From Clostridia bacterium (lineage in GTDB: Bacteria; Bacillota; Clostridia; Christensenellales; Aristaeellaceae), in contig JAEDIV010000059.1 in assembly GCA_016296675.1 (NCBI GenBank), positions 1 to 14,812 of the forward strand: a DNA stretch of 14,812 bases, given 5' to 3'. The notes beneath the pieces were generated by a model, which was not told the DNA's origin, did no database searches, and saw only the letters and a program-made list of their open reading frames with translations. A program made the translations under genes and the position numbers. Every line of letters begins with the position of its first letter. Within the stretch, counting starts at the first letter, position 1. Of this stretch, positions 1 to 7,284 are shown piece after piece.

Positions 1-53
1 TTTCAGGGGATCGGCCCTTCCCATCAAAAAAGGTACTTTTTTGATGGCTTGAA
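1..53 (+). repeat. Terminal inverted repeat / dispersed 3'-UTR-type repeat, left copy
   Basis: Bases 1-53 are identical to the reverse complement of 14760-14812. Within the repeat, 21-31 (CCATCAAAAAA) and 37-47 (TTTTTTGATGG) form a perfect 11-bp stem around the 5-base loop GGTAC. Upstream of the stem is a 20-base GC-richer block, and downstream is CTTGAA, whose last two bases start the stem of the terminator at 52-74. No transposase or recombinase is present, so a mobile-element terminus is not supported. I infer a multicopy intergenic element at which the assembly broke. Confidence 0.85.
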
Positions 54-74
54 CGCCTGACAACGGCGTTTTTT
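52..74 (+). terminator. Rho-independent terminator for a gene left of the window
   Basis: AACGCC (52-57) pairs with GGCGTT (65-70) around a 7-base loop and runs into a T tract at 69-74. The gene it ends lies outside the window. The stem begins on the last two bases of the 53-base repeat, and the right end of the window shows the same arrangement in mirror image. Confidence 0.75.
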
Positions 75-299
75 CATTTATAGATTGGCAGGATGCTCTT
101 AACCGTAATTTGGGACATAAAAGTTCGAAATTGTGCATAAAAAGAAGGATTTTTGATATGTACGTGGCGAATAAAGAAATGTAAAATATAAGTATGGCAG
201 AAGAGTGTGTTTTTGAGAAAAGTGTGGATTTTCTGAGGGGAATTCGATTGCCTTGACGGAAATATTATGAAAAATAAAAACACAATGCCGGAGGAACGC
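75..299 (+). promoter_or_regulatory. AT-rich leader and likely promoter region of the pectin operon
   Basis: This is 225 bases between the upstream terminator and the first operon gene, with no convincing gene in it. The operon promoter should lie here, but no site has both good boxes and good spacing. TTGATA (153-158) and TAAAAT (182-187) are good boxes 23 bases apart, which is too far. TTGTGC (131-136) and TGATAT (154-159) are correctly spaced but weak. CATAAAAG (116-123) recurs as CATAAAAAG (136-144), 20 bases apart, flanking the palindrome TTCGAA (124-129). Direct repeats about two helical turns apart are the usual layout of AraC-family operators, so this is a possible site for the regulator at 11191-11976. 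No recognised riboswitch was seen. Confidence 0.35.
290..294 (+). promoter_or_regulatory. Ribosome binding site that selects the GTG start at 300
   Basis: GGAGG sits 5 bases before GTG 300. The upstream in-frame ATG at 267 has only a weak GGA in front of it, and the ATG at 312 is 17 bases away. The GTG is therefore the better start for the first operon gene. Confidence 0.55.
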
Positions 300-881
300 G
301 TGGCAAGACAGATGACATTCAAGCAATATCGCGCAATGGATATCGGTGTGTTCACTTTGCTTTTGTGCATATCGGAAGCGCTGATTGTGTTTGCCGCTAA
401 TCTATGGTTTCCCAAGGAACCGTACACGCTGTCGCTGGTTCCTGCAATTACGGCGGCGGTGATGATGCGGTGGGGACTTTGGGCGGTTGTTCCTGCGGTC
501 GCGGGCGGAATTGTGTTTTCCGCGTGCTCCGGGGCGACGATCGCGCAGCATCTCATTTACACTGCCGGCAATCTTTTCTTTTTGATTGTTTACCCGTTTT
601 ATAAAAAGATCGGCTGGAAACAGATTCATGAAAATGTGCTTTTGACGATGCTGTACGGCCTTATGGTGCCGCTTGGCATGCAGGCCGGGCGTATGATCGT
701 ATCTGTTTTGATGGGCAATGGGCTCTTGATCAGCATGGGCTTTTTTACAACCGATTCAATTTCGATTTTGTTCAGCGTTCTGATTGTTTGGATTTTGAGA
801 AGGCTGGACGGTATGCTTGAAGATCAGAAGCATTATCTTTTCCGGGTGCAGAAGGAAGACAGGAACAAAAAGGGGGAGTAA
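300..881 (+). CDS. Six-helix integral membrane protein, ECF S-component-like
   Basis: I do not recognise a named family with certainty. From GTG 300 the product is 193 residues; from ATG 267 it would be 204. It is strongly hydrophobic, with about six membrane segments. A first helix is followed by an extracytoplasmic FPKEPY turn, then a pair of Gly/Ala/Val-rich helices around RWGLWAVVPAVAGG, a helix with YTAGNLFFL, and two C-terminal helices. It ends in a charged cytoplasmic tail rich in Lys, Arg, Asp and Glu. Size, helix count and the small-residue pattern resemble the substrate-capture (S) subunits of energy-coupling-factor transporters, but no ECF ATPase or T subunit lies in the window. 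It is the first gene of the operon and stops 3 bases before the LplB-type permease, so a role in the same uptake process is likely. It could also be an unrelated polytopic accessory protein. Confidence 0.6.
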   Translation: MARQMTFKQYRAMDIGVFTLLLCISEALIVFAANLWFPKEPYTLSLVPAITAAVMMRWGLWAVVPAVAGGIVFSACSGATIAQHLIYTAGNLFFLIVYPFYKKIGWKQIHENVLLTMLYGLMVPLGMQAGRMIVSVLMGNGLLISMGFFTTDSISILFSVLIVWILRRLDGMLEDQKHYLFRVQKEDRNKKGE

Positions 882-884
882 CCG

Positions 885-1937
885 ATGAAAGCCGTGGCGT
901 CCGATTTTCTCATTTTTGATGAGAAAAAGGGCATATATCGCGAAAATCCCGAACAGGCGGTTCGCGATGACGTTGAAAAGCATACGTGGCGGCACATCTT
1001 TATAACCGTAATCCGGGACTGGCGTTTGTATATCATGCTGGTTCCTATGCTGCTTGTATTTCTTTTCTGGCGGTATCTGCCGATGTATGAGCTGCTTGGC
1101 TGCTTTAAGGTGCCGGACGAGGTGCTGCCGGTTTCCAAGCAGGTGTTTTCCGGCTTCTCCTATTTCAAACGCCTCTTGATCGGCGGCGACAGCATGTCCG
1201 CGGACTTCTGGAGAGCGCTGAGGAACACTTTTCTTCTGAGCTTTTACGGCCTTTGTTTCGGCTTTCCCATGCCGATTCTGCTTGCGCTTTTCTTTAATGA
1301 AATCAAGTCCAACATCGTTAGAAGCTCCTGCCAAGTGCTTACGTATCTTCCGAAATTCATGTCCACCGTCGTTATGACGTCGCTTGTTACGATGCTGGTC
1401 AAGCAGGGTTCGCTTACGACCGGCATGGGCATCATCAATCAGGCTTTGAACGCGCTCGGCCTCATTCCCTATGAAACGGCAAGGGCAGGCCTTTTGAACA
1501 ATCCGGATTATTTCCGGGCGATTTACCAGATTTCCGGAATCTGGGAGGGCGCGGGCTACGACAGCATTGTATATTTCGCGGCCATTATTGCCATTTCGCC
1601 TACGAGCTACGAAGCTGCGCAGATCGACGGCGCAGGCAAGATGTCCCAGATGCGCTATGTGGTTCTGCCGGGCATTTTGTCGACCATCGTCATTATGCTC
1701 ATTACCCGAATCGGCGCGCTTTTGAACATCGGCTATGAAAAAGTGCTGCTTCTTTATAACACCAATACCTATGTAACGGCGGACGTTGTTTCCACCTTTG
1801 CCCAGCGCCACGGCATCGAAGGCGGCCAGAAAGGCCTGGCCTCGGCGGCGGAAATGATGAACAACGTGATTTCCATGCTCTTGGTCATCAGTGCCAACAC
1901 CATTGCGCGCAAGGCCAGCGACACGTCGCTTTATTAA
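885..1937 (+). CDS. Carbohydrate ABC transporter permease, LplB/YteP type
   Basis: One of the two membrane subunits of a CUT1-class oligosaccharide importer. The family is known from Bacillus subtilis lplABC, ytePQ and yesOPQ, which serve rhamnogalacturonan fragments. The 350-residue product has a cytoplasmic N-terminal extension of about 45 residues, longer than usual for the family. The first membrane helix is at about 47-63, and the cytoplasmic EAA loop that couples to the ATPase is at 243-262 (EAAQIDGAGK, ending in VVLP). The C-terminus has the family-typical SANTIARKASDTSLY pattern. The start is set by GGGGGAG at 872-878. The paired permease follows 12 bases downstream, with the binding protein and ATPase further along the same operon. 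The family call is secure. The substrate (pectin oligosaccharide) is inferred from the GH28 and GH105 genes downstream. Confidence 0.92.
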   Translation: MKAVASDFLIFDEKKGIYRENPEQAVRDDVEKHTWRHIFITVIRDWRLYIMLVPMLLVFLFWRYLPMYELLGCFKVPDEVLPVSKQVFSGFSYFKRLLIGGDSMSADFWRALRNTFLLSFYGLCFGFPMPILLALFFNEIKSNIVRSSCQVLTYLPKFMSTVVMTSLVTMLVKQGSLTTGMGIINQALNALGLIPYETARAGLLNNPDYFRAIYQISGIWEGAGYDSIVYFAAIIAISPTSYEAAQIDGAGKMSQMRYVVLPGILSTIVIMLITRIGALLNIGYEKVLLLYNTNTYVTADVVSTFAQRHGIEGGQKGLASAAEMMNNVISMLLVISANTIARKASDTSLY

Positions 1938-1949
1938 AGGGGTGAGCTT

Positions 1950-2840
1950 ATGAAAAGAAAACTTGAAACGTCTGAAATGATCTTCAAGGTCATAAGCTAT
2001 ACGCTTTTGTCCATGTTTGCGCTGGCGTGTCTGTATCCGTTTGTGTATGCCATTTCCGCCTCCATCAGCGGCGCGGACGCGGTGGACTACGGAAAAGTCA
2101 TCCTGTTTCCCAAGGATATCCAGTTTGACGCCTTTGCCCGCATGTTCAACGACAATATGTTCTGGAACGCGTATTCCAATACGCTGTTTCTGACGTTCTA
2201 CGGAACGGTGTGGGCGCTGCTCGTAGCGCTTCTGGGCGCGTATGCGCTTTCCAAAAAGCGGCTTTTGTTCAGAAGATTCTTCAACTTTTTCTTGGTGTTC
2301 ACGATGCTGTTTTCGGCGGGCCTTGTTCCGCAGTATCTGAATTATCTGGACACAAAGGACGTGTTCAATGCCGTCGGCATTACCGATGACAAATGGCTGG
2401 TCGTTATCGCCATGGGCATGAACGCCATGAACATCATCCTTTTGAGAAATGCCTTTGAGGGTGTGCCGGGCGAAATTGAGGAAGCGGCGATTGTGGACGG
2501 CGCGACAGAATTCCAGGTGCTCAGGAAAGTGTACATTCCGATGTGCAAATCCACCATTGCTACCGTCACTTTGTTTTTTGCCATCTCCCGCTGGAACGGT
2601 TATTTCTGGGCCAGACAGATGATTTCAAACGCCAATGAGCATCCCCTGCAGGTATTTATCCGCCTGCGCCTTGAGGAGTTCACCGATCCCGATTACATGA
2701 GCGGCTGGAACGAGATTTATTCCTCGGACTCTGTCATCTATGCCCTGATCGTGTGTTCCATCGTGCCGATCCTGATTATTTACCCCTTCATTCAGAAGTA
2801 TTTTGCCAAGGGCGTGAATATGGGCGGCGTAAAAGAATAG
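1950..2840 (+). CDS. Carbohydrate ABC transporter permease, YtcP/YesQ type
   Basis: Second membrane subunit of the importer, 296 residues, the normal size. The EAA loop is at about 177-197 (EEAAIVDGATEFQVLRK), preceded by IILLRNAFEGVPGEI, which is typical of this subfamily. The C-terminus, YPFIQKYFAKGVNMGGVKE, is a YtcP hallmark. Six membrane helices are expected, and the hydrophobic blocks at about 14-37, 74-99, 109-128, 149-167, 200-214 and 262-282 fit. A GGGGTGA ribosome site precedes the ATG. It should pair with the preceding permease and contact the ATPase encoded at 6219 or the one at 12095. Substrate is inferred from context only. Confidence 0.92.
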   Translation: MKRKLETSEMIFKVISYTLLSMFALACLYPFVYAISASISGADAVDYGKVILFPKDIQFDAFARMFNDNMFWNAYSNTLFLTFYGTVWALLVALLGAYALSKKRLLFRRFFNFFLVFTMLFSAGLVPQYLNYLDTKDVFNAVGITDDKWLVVIAMGMNAMNIILLRNAFEGVPGEIEEAAIVDGATEFQVLRKVYIPMCKSTIATVTLFFAISRWNGYFWARQMISNANEHPLQVFIRLRLEEFTDPDYMSGWNEIYSSDSVIYALIVCSIVPILIIYPFIQKYFAKGVNMGGVKE

Positions 2841-2849
2841 CGTATGTAC

Positions 2850-2863
2850 TCCGGGAAACCGGA
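2850..2863 (+). promoter_or_regulatory. GAAA-tetraloop hairpin before the binding-protein gene
   Basis: TCCGG (2850-2854) and CCGGA (2859-2863) close a GAAA loop, a very stable GNRA tetraloop. It sits in the 49-base gap between permease and binding protein, 11 bases upstream of the AAGGAGG at 2875-2881, and has no T tract. It could protect the 5' end of a processed mRNA encoding the binding protein, so that more binding protein than permease is made. This is inference from position and fold. Confidence 0.45.
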
Positions 2864-2889
2864 TTACAAATATTAAGGAGGAAAAACAT

Positions 2890-4971
2890 ATGAAGCGTAC
2901 TGTTTCTCTGCTGATGGCCCTGGCCATGATCATGACCATGTTCGTCGGCACTGCCGTTTCTGAAGCGGCAAATCTGTCCTTCACGGAAGGCACGGTCCTT
3001 CGCATGGCCACCGGCTACAACAATGCCAAGACCGGCCTGTTCTTCGACGCATCTGTTGCGGGCGAAGGCGTTACCCTGGCTGACGGCGTGACCTATCACA
3101 CCGGCGACCTCAAGCCCACCTGGGTAGCCGTTCAGAACGAACTGGGCATGGTATTTGAAAACAAATATCAGGGCAACAGCACCTCTGCCGAGTTCGACTA
3201 CTGGAAGGATCGTCTCGAAGAAGTTGACATGCTCTCCGGCACCGCCTCCAAGCTCACCGAGTACGGCGAGAACGGTTCCATCGTCAACATCGCCGAGTAT
3301 CTGGACATGATGCCCAACTTCAAGGCATACCTCGAGGCCAACCCCATCGTTCGCCTCTCCATCACCGGCAACACCAAGACCGGCGCTATCTACTTCAGCC
3401 CCTATTTTGACGGCGTAAACGATATCGAGCGCATGCCCCTCATGCGTGCTGACTGGGTTGTAAAACTTCTGGACGGCGAAGGCGAATTTGCTGCCGAAGC
3501 TTCCAACGCGCTGGCCGCTCCCGTTTACACCCCCTACATGCCCACCTCCGGCGCTGTTGAGATCGACGTTGTCAACCTCGAAGGCACCGCAGTTGAAAAG
3601 ATCACCAAGAACTACGATGCGGCCGGCAACATCGTTGCCAACATGAACGCCGCCGGCGCCCTCAACGGCGTACAGGCTGTAAACATGCTCCGCGCCTACA
3701 TCGATACCGCTTACAACGGATACTACGGAACCACCCGTTCCAACCTCTTCATCGGCCAGAACGCTGCCTGGGATGCTGACGAACTCGTCGCCCTCCTCCG
3801 CTGCGTAGTCGCCAACCCCCAGACCTTGAACGGCACCGACTCTGTACAGGGTCTGTTCAGCCGCGAGGATGACAACAACCAGCGCCGTGTCGACATGATG
3901 CGCTTTGCCGGCGTTCTCTTCGGCGTACGCGGCATGGAATCCCGCCAGGATTACCTCTGGATCGACACCGAAGGCAAGCTTCGCGACGCCCGTCAGGAAG
4001 CCGATTCCTACGAAGCAATCGACCGCATGCACATGATGGCTCAGGAAGGCCTTGTTTCCAAGGCGTTCATGGAGTCCTCCGCTGAATCCACCAAGACGTA
4101 TCTTCAGAACGACCTCGGCTTCATGCACTATGACTACAACCAGACCCAGACCGTTTACAACGAGACCGCTCTTCAGGACGGCGAGAAGTACATGGCTGTT
4201 ATGGTTCCCGTTGCCAAGTGGTATGACGGCACCGAAGGCGGCGTATTCATGCGCTTCACCGAGTCCTGGCGCTCCGTTAAGACCGACGGTTGGGGAATCT
4301 CTGTTGCCGGCGTAGAAGGCAACCAGGATAAGCTGTACGCGGCGCTCAGCCTCATCGACTTTGCCTACAGCGAGAAGGGCCAGATCCTCATGAGCTACGG
4401 CCCCGATGCGTTCATCAAGACGAACGAAGACGGCTCCTATGTAACCTTCAACTTCAACGGCAAGGAAATGCCCGTGATCGCGGACGCTACCTTCGCTGAA
4501 CTGTGGCAGAAGGCCTCCGGCAACTACACCAACTATGCCCGTCAGTTCCTGGGCTCCACCCTGTCCTTTGCCAAGAGCCAGGCGTTCGAGTATCAGTGCA
4601 CCCACGAAGTTGGCAAGGAAGGCGCCGGCAAGCTGTCCGTAGCCATCGGCCTTGGCACCATCAAGCATCCCGAACTCGCCATTACCGAAAATCCCTGGTA
4701 CACCTCCGTTCCCACCGTTCTTCCCAATACCAAGGTTGAGAACGACAAGATCAACGAATATTCCGAACTGCCCGGGAAGTTCAACGGCGGCAAGGGCAAG
4801 CAGAACCTGTATGTTGACCAGATCGTAGCCGGTTACGCTGTTGAAGGCATGAGCGATGCCGAGACCGCAGCCGAATACGTCAGCAAGGTTATGGGTGGCA
4901 AGCAGTATCTTGCGCTCAAGCAGCAGGCCTGGGGACGTCTTCAGGACTACTTTGCAGAGCTTGCAAAATAA
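2890..4971 (+). CDS. Extracellular substrate-binding protein of the ABC importer (LplA-like), no lipobox
   Basis: Captures the oligosaccharide outside the cell and hands it to the two permeases encoded just upstream. The 693-residue product is longer than typical LplA-type proteins, which run to about 500-560. Residues 1-27 form a classical signal peptide: MKR, a hydrophobic core, then a small-residue cleavage area near AVSEAA. There is no cysteine near the cleavage site, and only two in the whole protein (about residues 308 and 575), so it cannot be a normal lipoprotein. Later features typical of these proteins are the DYWKDRLEE region near 98, an YGENGSIVNIAEYLDMMP stretch, and a C-terminal lobe with WQKASGNYTNYARQF. 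Third codon positions are mostly C/G (32 of 40 in codons 98-137), unlike the permease and small membrane genes, suggesting selection for high expression. AAGGAGG at 2875-2881 sets the start. Confidence 0.85.
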   Translation: MKRTVSLLMALAMIMTMFVGTAVSEAANLSFTEGTVLRMATGYNNAKTGLFFDASVAGEGVTLADGVTYHTGDLKPTWVAVQNELGMVFENKYQGNSTSAEFDYWKDRLEEVDMLSGTASKLTEYGENGSIVNIAEYLDMMPNFKAYLEANPIVRLSITGNTKTGAIYFSPYFDGVNDIERMPLMRADWVVKLLDGEGEFAAEASNALAAPVYTPYMPTSGAVEIDVVNLEGTAVEKITKNYDAAGNIVANMNAAGALNGVQAVNMLRAYIDTAYNGYYGTTRSNLFIGQNAAWDADELVALLRCVVANPQTLNGTDSVQGLFSREDDNNQRRVDMMRFAGVLFGVRGMESRQDYLWIDTEGKLRDARQEADSYEAIDRMHMMAQEGLVSKAFMESSAESTKTYLQNDLGFMHYDYNQTQTVYNETALQDGEKYMAVMVPVAKWYDGTEGGVFMRFTESWRSVKTDGWGISVAGVEGNQDKLYAALSLIDFAYSEKGQILMSYGPDAFIKTNEDGSYVTFNFNGKEMPVIADATFAELWQKASGNYTNYARQFLGSTLSFAKSQAFEYQCTHEVGKEGAGKLSVAIGLGTIKHPELAITENPWYTSVPTVLPNTKVENDKINEYSELPGKFNGGKGKQNLYVDQIVAGYAVEGMSDAETAAEYVSKVMGGKQYLALKQQAWGRLQDYFAELAK

Positions 4972-4993
4972 TTTCTGAGCATATTGCTTTTAT

Positions 4994-5026
4994 CCGTGGC
5001 GGGGCGTATGCCCCGTCATGGGTTTT
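4994..5026 (+). terminator. Strong GC hairpin plus T tract after the binding-protein gene (leaky terminator/attenuator)
   Basis: Bases 4994-5005 pair with 5010-5021 around a GTAT loop. The stem is 12 bp, including six consecutive G/C pairs next to the loop and two G-T wobbles. TTTT follows at 5023-5026. The operon continues 90 bases later, so this probably reduces rather than ends transcription and favours the binding protein over downstream genes. Its 3' arm overlaps the alternative stem described at 5017-5069. Confidence 0.65.
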
Positions 5027-5078
5027 CGTGTGTCCTCGGAAAAAATACGAAGATGCATGAAAGCCCATGGCAATTTTT
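5017..5078 (+). promoter_or_regulatory. Alternative long-range hairpin overlapping the terminator
   Basis: Bases 5017-5030 (CATGGGTTTTCGTG) can pair with 5056-5069 (CATGAAAGCCCATG) over 14 positions, two of them wobbles, enclosing a 25-base loop. The upstream arm covers the last five bases of the preceding terminator stem and its T tract, so the two folds exclude each other. A second T run at 5074-5078 follows. It could act as an antiterminator or as a second weak terminator. Only the pairing is observed; the function is inference. Confidence 0.4.
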
Positions 5079-5103
5079 AGGAATCAGACAGAATGCGGCT
5101 TAC

Positions 5104-5109
5104 AGGAGG
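5104..5109 (+). promoter_or_regulatory. Ribosome binding site that selects the ATG at 5116
   Basis: AGGAGG lies 6 bases before ATG 5116. The reading frame stays open back to an upstream ATG at 4984, but that stretch runs through the terminator hairpin and has no ribosome site, so it is leader rather than protein. Confidence 0.75.
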
Positions 5110-5115
5110 TCCTAT

Positions 5116-5703
5116 ATGTATAAAAGACAATTGACCTTTCAGAAAATCATTTGCTTTTTTGCGCTGGCTGCGTGCGCCCTGGCGTTTATCTATGCGCTTG
5201 GCATTATGACGGATCTTTATGACAGCCTGTATTACACCATGATGGACCCGACCGATCCTGACGATACATGGGTTCAGGGATCGCAGGTCTATTACCACAT
5301 GCAGCCGTTTAACCGGCAGCTGCTCAATTATTCCATTGTCATGATTCTGTTTGCCTGCCTTCTGTTTATCACGGGCACTCATTCAAGAAGGCGCTACTAT
5401 ATCGGAAATATCGTTTCTACCGGCGTATTCGCTGTTTCCAGCGTTGCTTATTCCGTTTTCAGCCACATAAACATTGAAAAATATAAAGCGGAATTTTTGA
5501 AAATCGATTTCGAAGAGCTGGAGTTTTTTGCGGATCTCTATGATACGCCCTATATCGATTCCACGTTCTGGTTCGACGCGCATTACGCCGTATTCGGCGT
5601 TCTTCTCCTGGCAGCGGCTTTGCTGATTGTCAATATGATTGCGAAGTTCGTTTTCATGCGCGCGGAGAGACGCCTGATTGAGGAAGGAAAGAAGGTGCTT
5701 TGA
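5116..5703 (+). CDS. Small four-helix membrane protein with two large acidic/aromatic outer loops
   Basis: No family recognised. The 195-residue product has helices at about 11-31, 72-89, 96-115 and 158-180. Positive charges (MYKR, HSRRRYY, and the MRAERR to GKK tail) all fall on the inner side, so both ends are cytoplasmic. The two outer segments are long. Residues 32-71 hold DPTDPDDTW and many Tyr; 116-157 hold many acidic and aromatic residues (DFEELEFFADLYDTPYID). Such loops look like a protein-docking or ligand surface. The gene lies between the binding protein and the ATPase and overlaps the next gene by one base (TGATG), so it is co-translated with it. I infer a role in anchoring or docking the unlipidated binding protein or in assembling the importer; a function unrelated to transport is possible. 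Confidence 0.75.
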   Translation: MYKRQLTFQKIICFFALAACALAFIYALGIMTDLYDSLYYTMMDPTDPDDTWVQGSQVYYHMQPFNRQLLNYSIVMILFACLLFITGTHSRRRYYIGNIVSTGVFAVSSVAYSVFSHINIEKYKAEFLKIDFEELEFFADLYDTPYIDSTFWFDAHYAVFGVLLLAAALLIVNMIAKFVFMRAERRLIEEGKKVL

Positions 5704-6206
5704 TGAATATAAACGCCTTGCCGGAAGAAAAACGCATAAAGCTTGACCGCATGCGCTATACGAAGAATTCTCTTTCATCTTCGCTTACCTATCTTGCGAT
5801 TCTGTTTGACGTTCTGTATTTTGTGAGCATCTATGAGTCCGATGTGGGCTCCTGGTATTACAAAATCATGATCGGCGCGTCGGTTGTATACAATCTGCTT
5901 TTCATGCTGATCACGTTTTTATCCTCAGAGGGGGTAAAGAATTATAAGATGGGCTACGGCTTTACGCTGATTGTCATGGGCGCGCTGCAGATCGGCCGCA
6001 TTTTCTTTCTGCCGATGGAGGCGCTTGATGCTACTGTGACGATCAAGAAGATCAATTGTCCTGTGATGGAGCAAAGCCAGTTTGTCTACGTCTGTGTCAT
6101 GCTCTGTCTGTCTGCTTTGTGCGCCATTTTGGCCGGCGTGATCGCCGTTGTGCGCACGAAAAAGCTTTCTGATTACAATAGAGCGCTTGCAAGCGAGACC
6201 AAATAA
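5703..6206 (+). CDS. Small four-helix membrane protein, function unknown
   Basis: No family recognised. The 167-residue product has helices at about 24-43, 52-74, 83-103 and 127-149. A basic N-terminus (EEKRIKLDRMRYTKN), an inner VKNYKMGY turn and a basic tail (VRTKKLSDYNR) put both ends in the cytoplasm. The longer outer loop (104-126) contains a Cys-Pro and a KKIN motif. The preferred start is ATG 5703, which shares its A with the preceding TGA stop and has GAAGG 7 bases upstream; a TTG one codon earlier is possible but unneeded. The ATPase gene begins 12 bases after its stop. General architecture resembles the preceding product and the one at 7298, though I see no clear sequence similarity among them. 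Confidence 0.72.
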   Translation: MNINALPEEKRIKLDRMRYTKNSLSSSLTYLAILFDVLYFVSIYESDVGSWYYKIMIGASVVYNLLFMLITFLSSEGVKNYKMGYGFTLIVMGALQIGRIFFLPMEALDATVTIKKINCPVMEQSQFVYVCVMLCLSALCAILAGVIAVVRTKKLSDYNRALASETK

Positions 6207-6218
6207 AGGAGATTTCCC

Positions 6219-7283
6219 ATGGCCAATATCAGCATGCAGAATCTGAATAAGGTTTATGATAACAAGGTTCAAGCCGTGTTTGACTTTAATCTGGAGGTCA
6301 AAGACGGCGAACTGATCGTGCTTGTCGGCCCTTCCGGCTGCGGAAAAAGCACTACGCTTCGCATGATTGCAGGTCTTGAGGATATCACACAGGGCCGGCT
6401 TTTGCTGAACGGAAAGGACATCACCCAGTCCCCGGCAAAGGACAGAGATATGGCGATGGTGTTTCAGAACTATGCGCTGTACGGCCATATGACGGTATAT
6501 GAAAACATGGCGTTCTCCCTGACCCTTCGAAAGGAAGATCCCAACGTCATCCATAAAAAGGTGCTGGCGGCGGCGGAGATTCTGGGCCTTACCGATCAGC
6601 TCAACAAAAAGCCGAAGCAATTGTCCGGCGGCCAGCGTCAGCGCGTCGCCATGGGCCGCGCCATCGTAAGAAACCCGCAGGTGTTCCTGTTCGACGAGCC
6701 GCTTTCAAACCTCGACGCAAAGCTGCGCGGCGCGACGAGACGCGAAATTCTGCTGCTTCACAAGCGTATGAACGCCACAATGCTCTATGTCACCCACGAC
6801 CAGACCGAGGCGCTCACACTGGCCGACCGCATTGTGTGCATGTCCATGGGCCATGTTCAGCAGATCGGAACGCCGATTGAATTGTATGATTCTCCGGCGA
6901 ATCTGTTTGTAGCCAGCTTTATCGGGCTTCCGCCGATGAATTTCTTTGATGTCGTGATCGAAAAGGGAGAAGCAAAATCCGGTCTTTTCACCTTGAAGCT
7001 TACGGAAGATGAAAGGCGCGCTCTTTCCGCCTATGAAGGAAAGACGGTTGTTCTGGGCGTTCGTCCCGAGAACATCCAGGAGGGCGGAGAGGTTATTGTA
7101 AATGTGTCCGTCAACGAGAACCTCGGCATGAACACGCTGGTACATGGTACGCTTTCAGATGAAAAGACGCATATCACGTGCAAGCTGCGCGGCTGGTGTG
7201 AATACGATAAGGGCGACCGCGTGGGCGTTACATTTGTGAAGAGACACTTCTTTGACAAAAACACCACAAACGCAATCCGCTGA
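6219..7283 (+). CDS. ABC transporter ATPase, MsmX/UgpC (MalK-like) family
   Basis: Cytoplasmic ATPase that powers CUT1 sugar importers. The 354 residues show Walker A GPSGCGKST at 37-45, the Q-loop at Q83, signature LSGGQRQR at 135-142, Walker B VFLFDE at 155-160, the D-loop SNLD at 163-166 and switch His 193 (VTHDQTEA). A C-terminal OB-fold regulatory region follows (GVRPENI near 280). AAGGAG at 6206-6211 sets the start. One oddity: after the Q-loop it reads NYALYGHM, whereas family members, including the second ATPase in this window, have NYALYPHM or SYALYPHM. This region meets the coupling helices of the permeases, so the Gly may reflect a dedicated partner. Being inside the operon, it is the likely energiser of these permeases, although such ATPases are often shared between importers. 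Confidence 0.93.
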   Translation: MANISMQNLNKVYDNKVQAVFDFNLEVKDGELIVLVGPSGCGKSTTLRMIAGLEDITQGRLLLNGKDITQSPAKDRDMAMVFQNYALYGHMTVYENMAFSLTLRKEDPNVIHKKVLAAAEILGLTDQLNKKPKQLSGGQRQRVAMGRAIVRNPQVFLFDEPLSNLDAKLRGATRREILLLHKRMNATMLYVTHDQTEALTLADRIVCMSMGHVQQIGTPIELYDSPANLFVASFIGLPPMNFFDVVIEKGEAKSGLFTLKLTEDERRALSAYEGKTVVLGVRPENIQEGGEVIVNVSVNENLGMNTLVHGTLSDEKTHITCKLRGWCEYDKGDRVGVTFVKRHFFDKNTTNAIR

Positions 7284-7284
7284 A

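Noticed and set aside
75..299. Riboswitch or catabolite-repression (cre) site in the operon leader
   Set aside because: No conserved riboswitch core, no strong hairpin with T tract before the first gene, and no match to the cre consensus was seen.
756..1811. Long open frame on the - strand opposite the first permease, and a similar one at 2788-4668 opposite the binding protein
   Set aside because: Both are antisense shadows of clearly conserved genes; their translations are low-complexity His/Arg- or Gly/Val-rich and have no ribosome sites in sensible operon positions.
4984..5115. N-terminal 44-residue extension of the membrane protein starting at ATG 4984
   Set aside because: It has no ribosome site, overlaps the GC hairpin and its T tract, and the encoded residues are not membrane-like, whereas ATG 5116 has an ideal AGGAGG.
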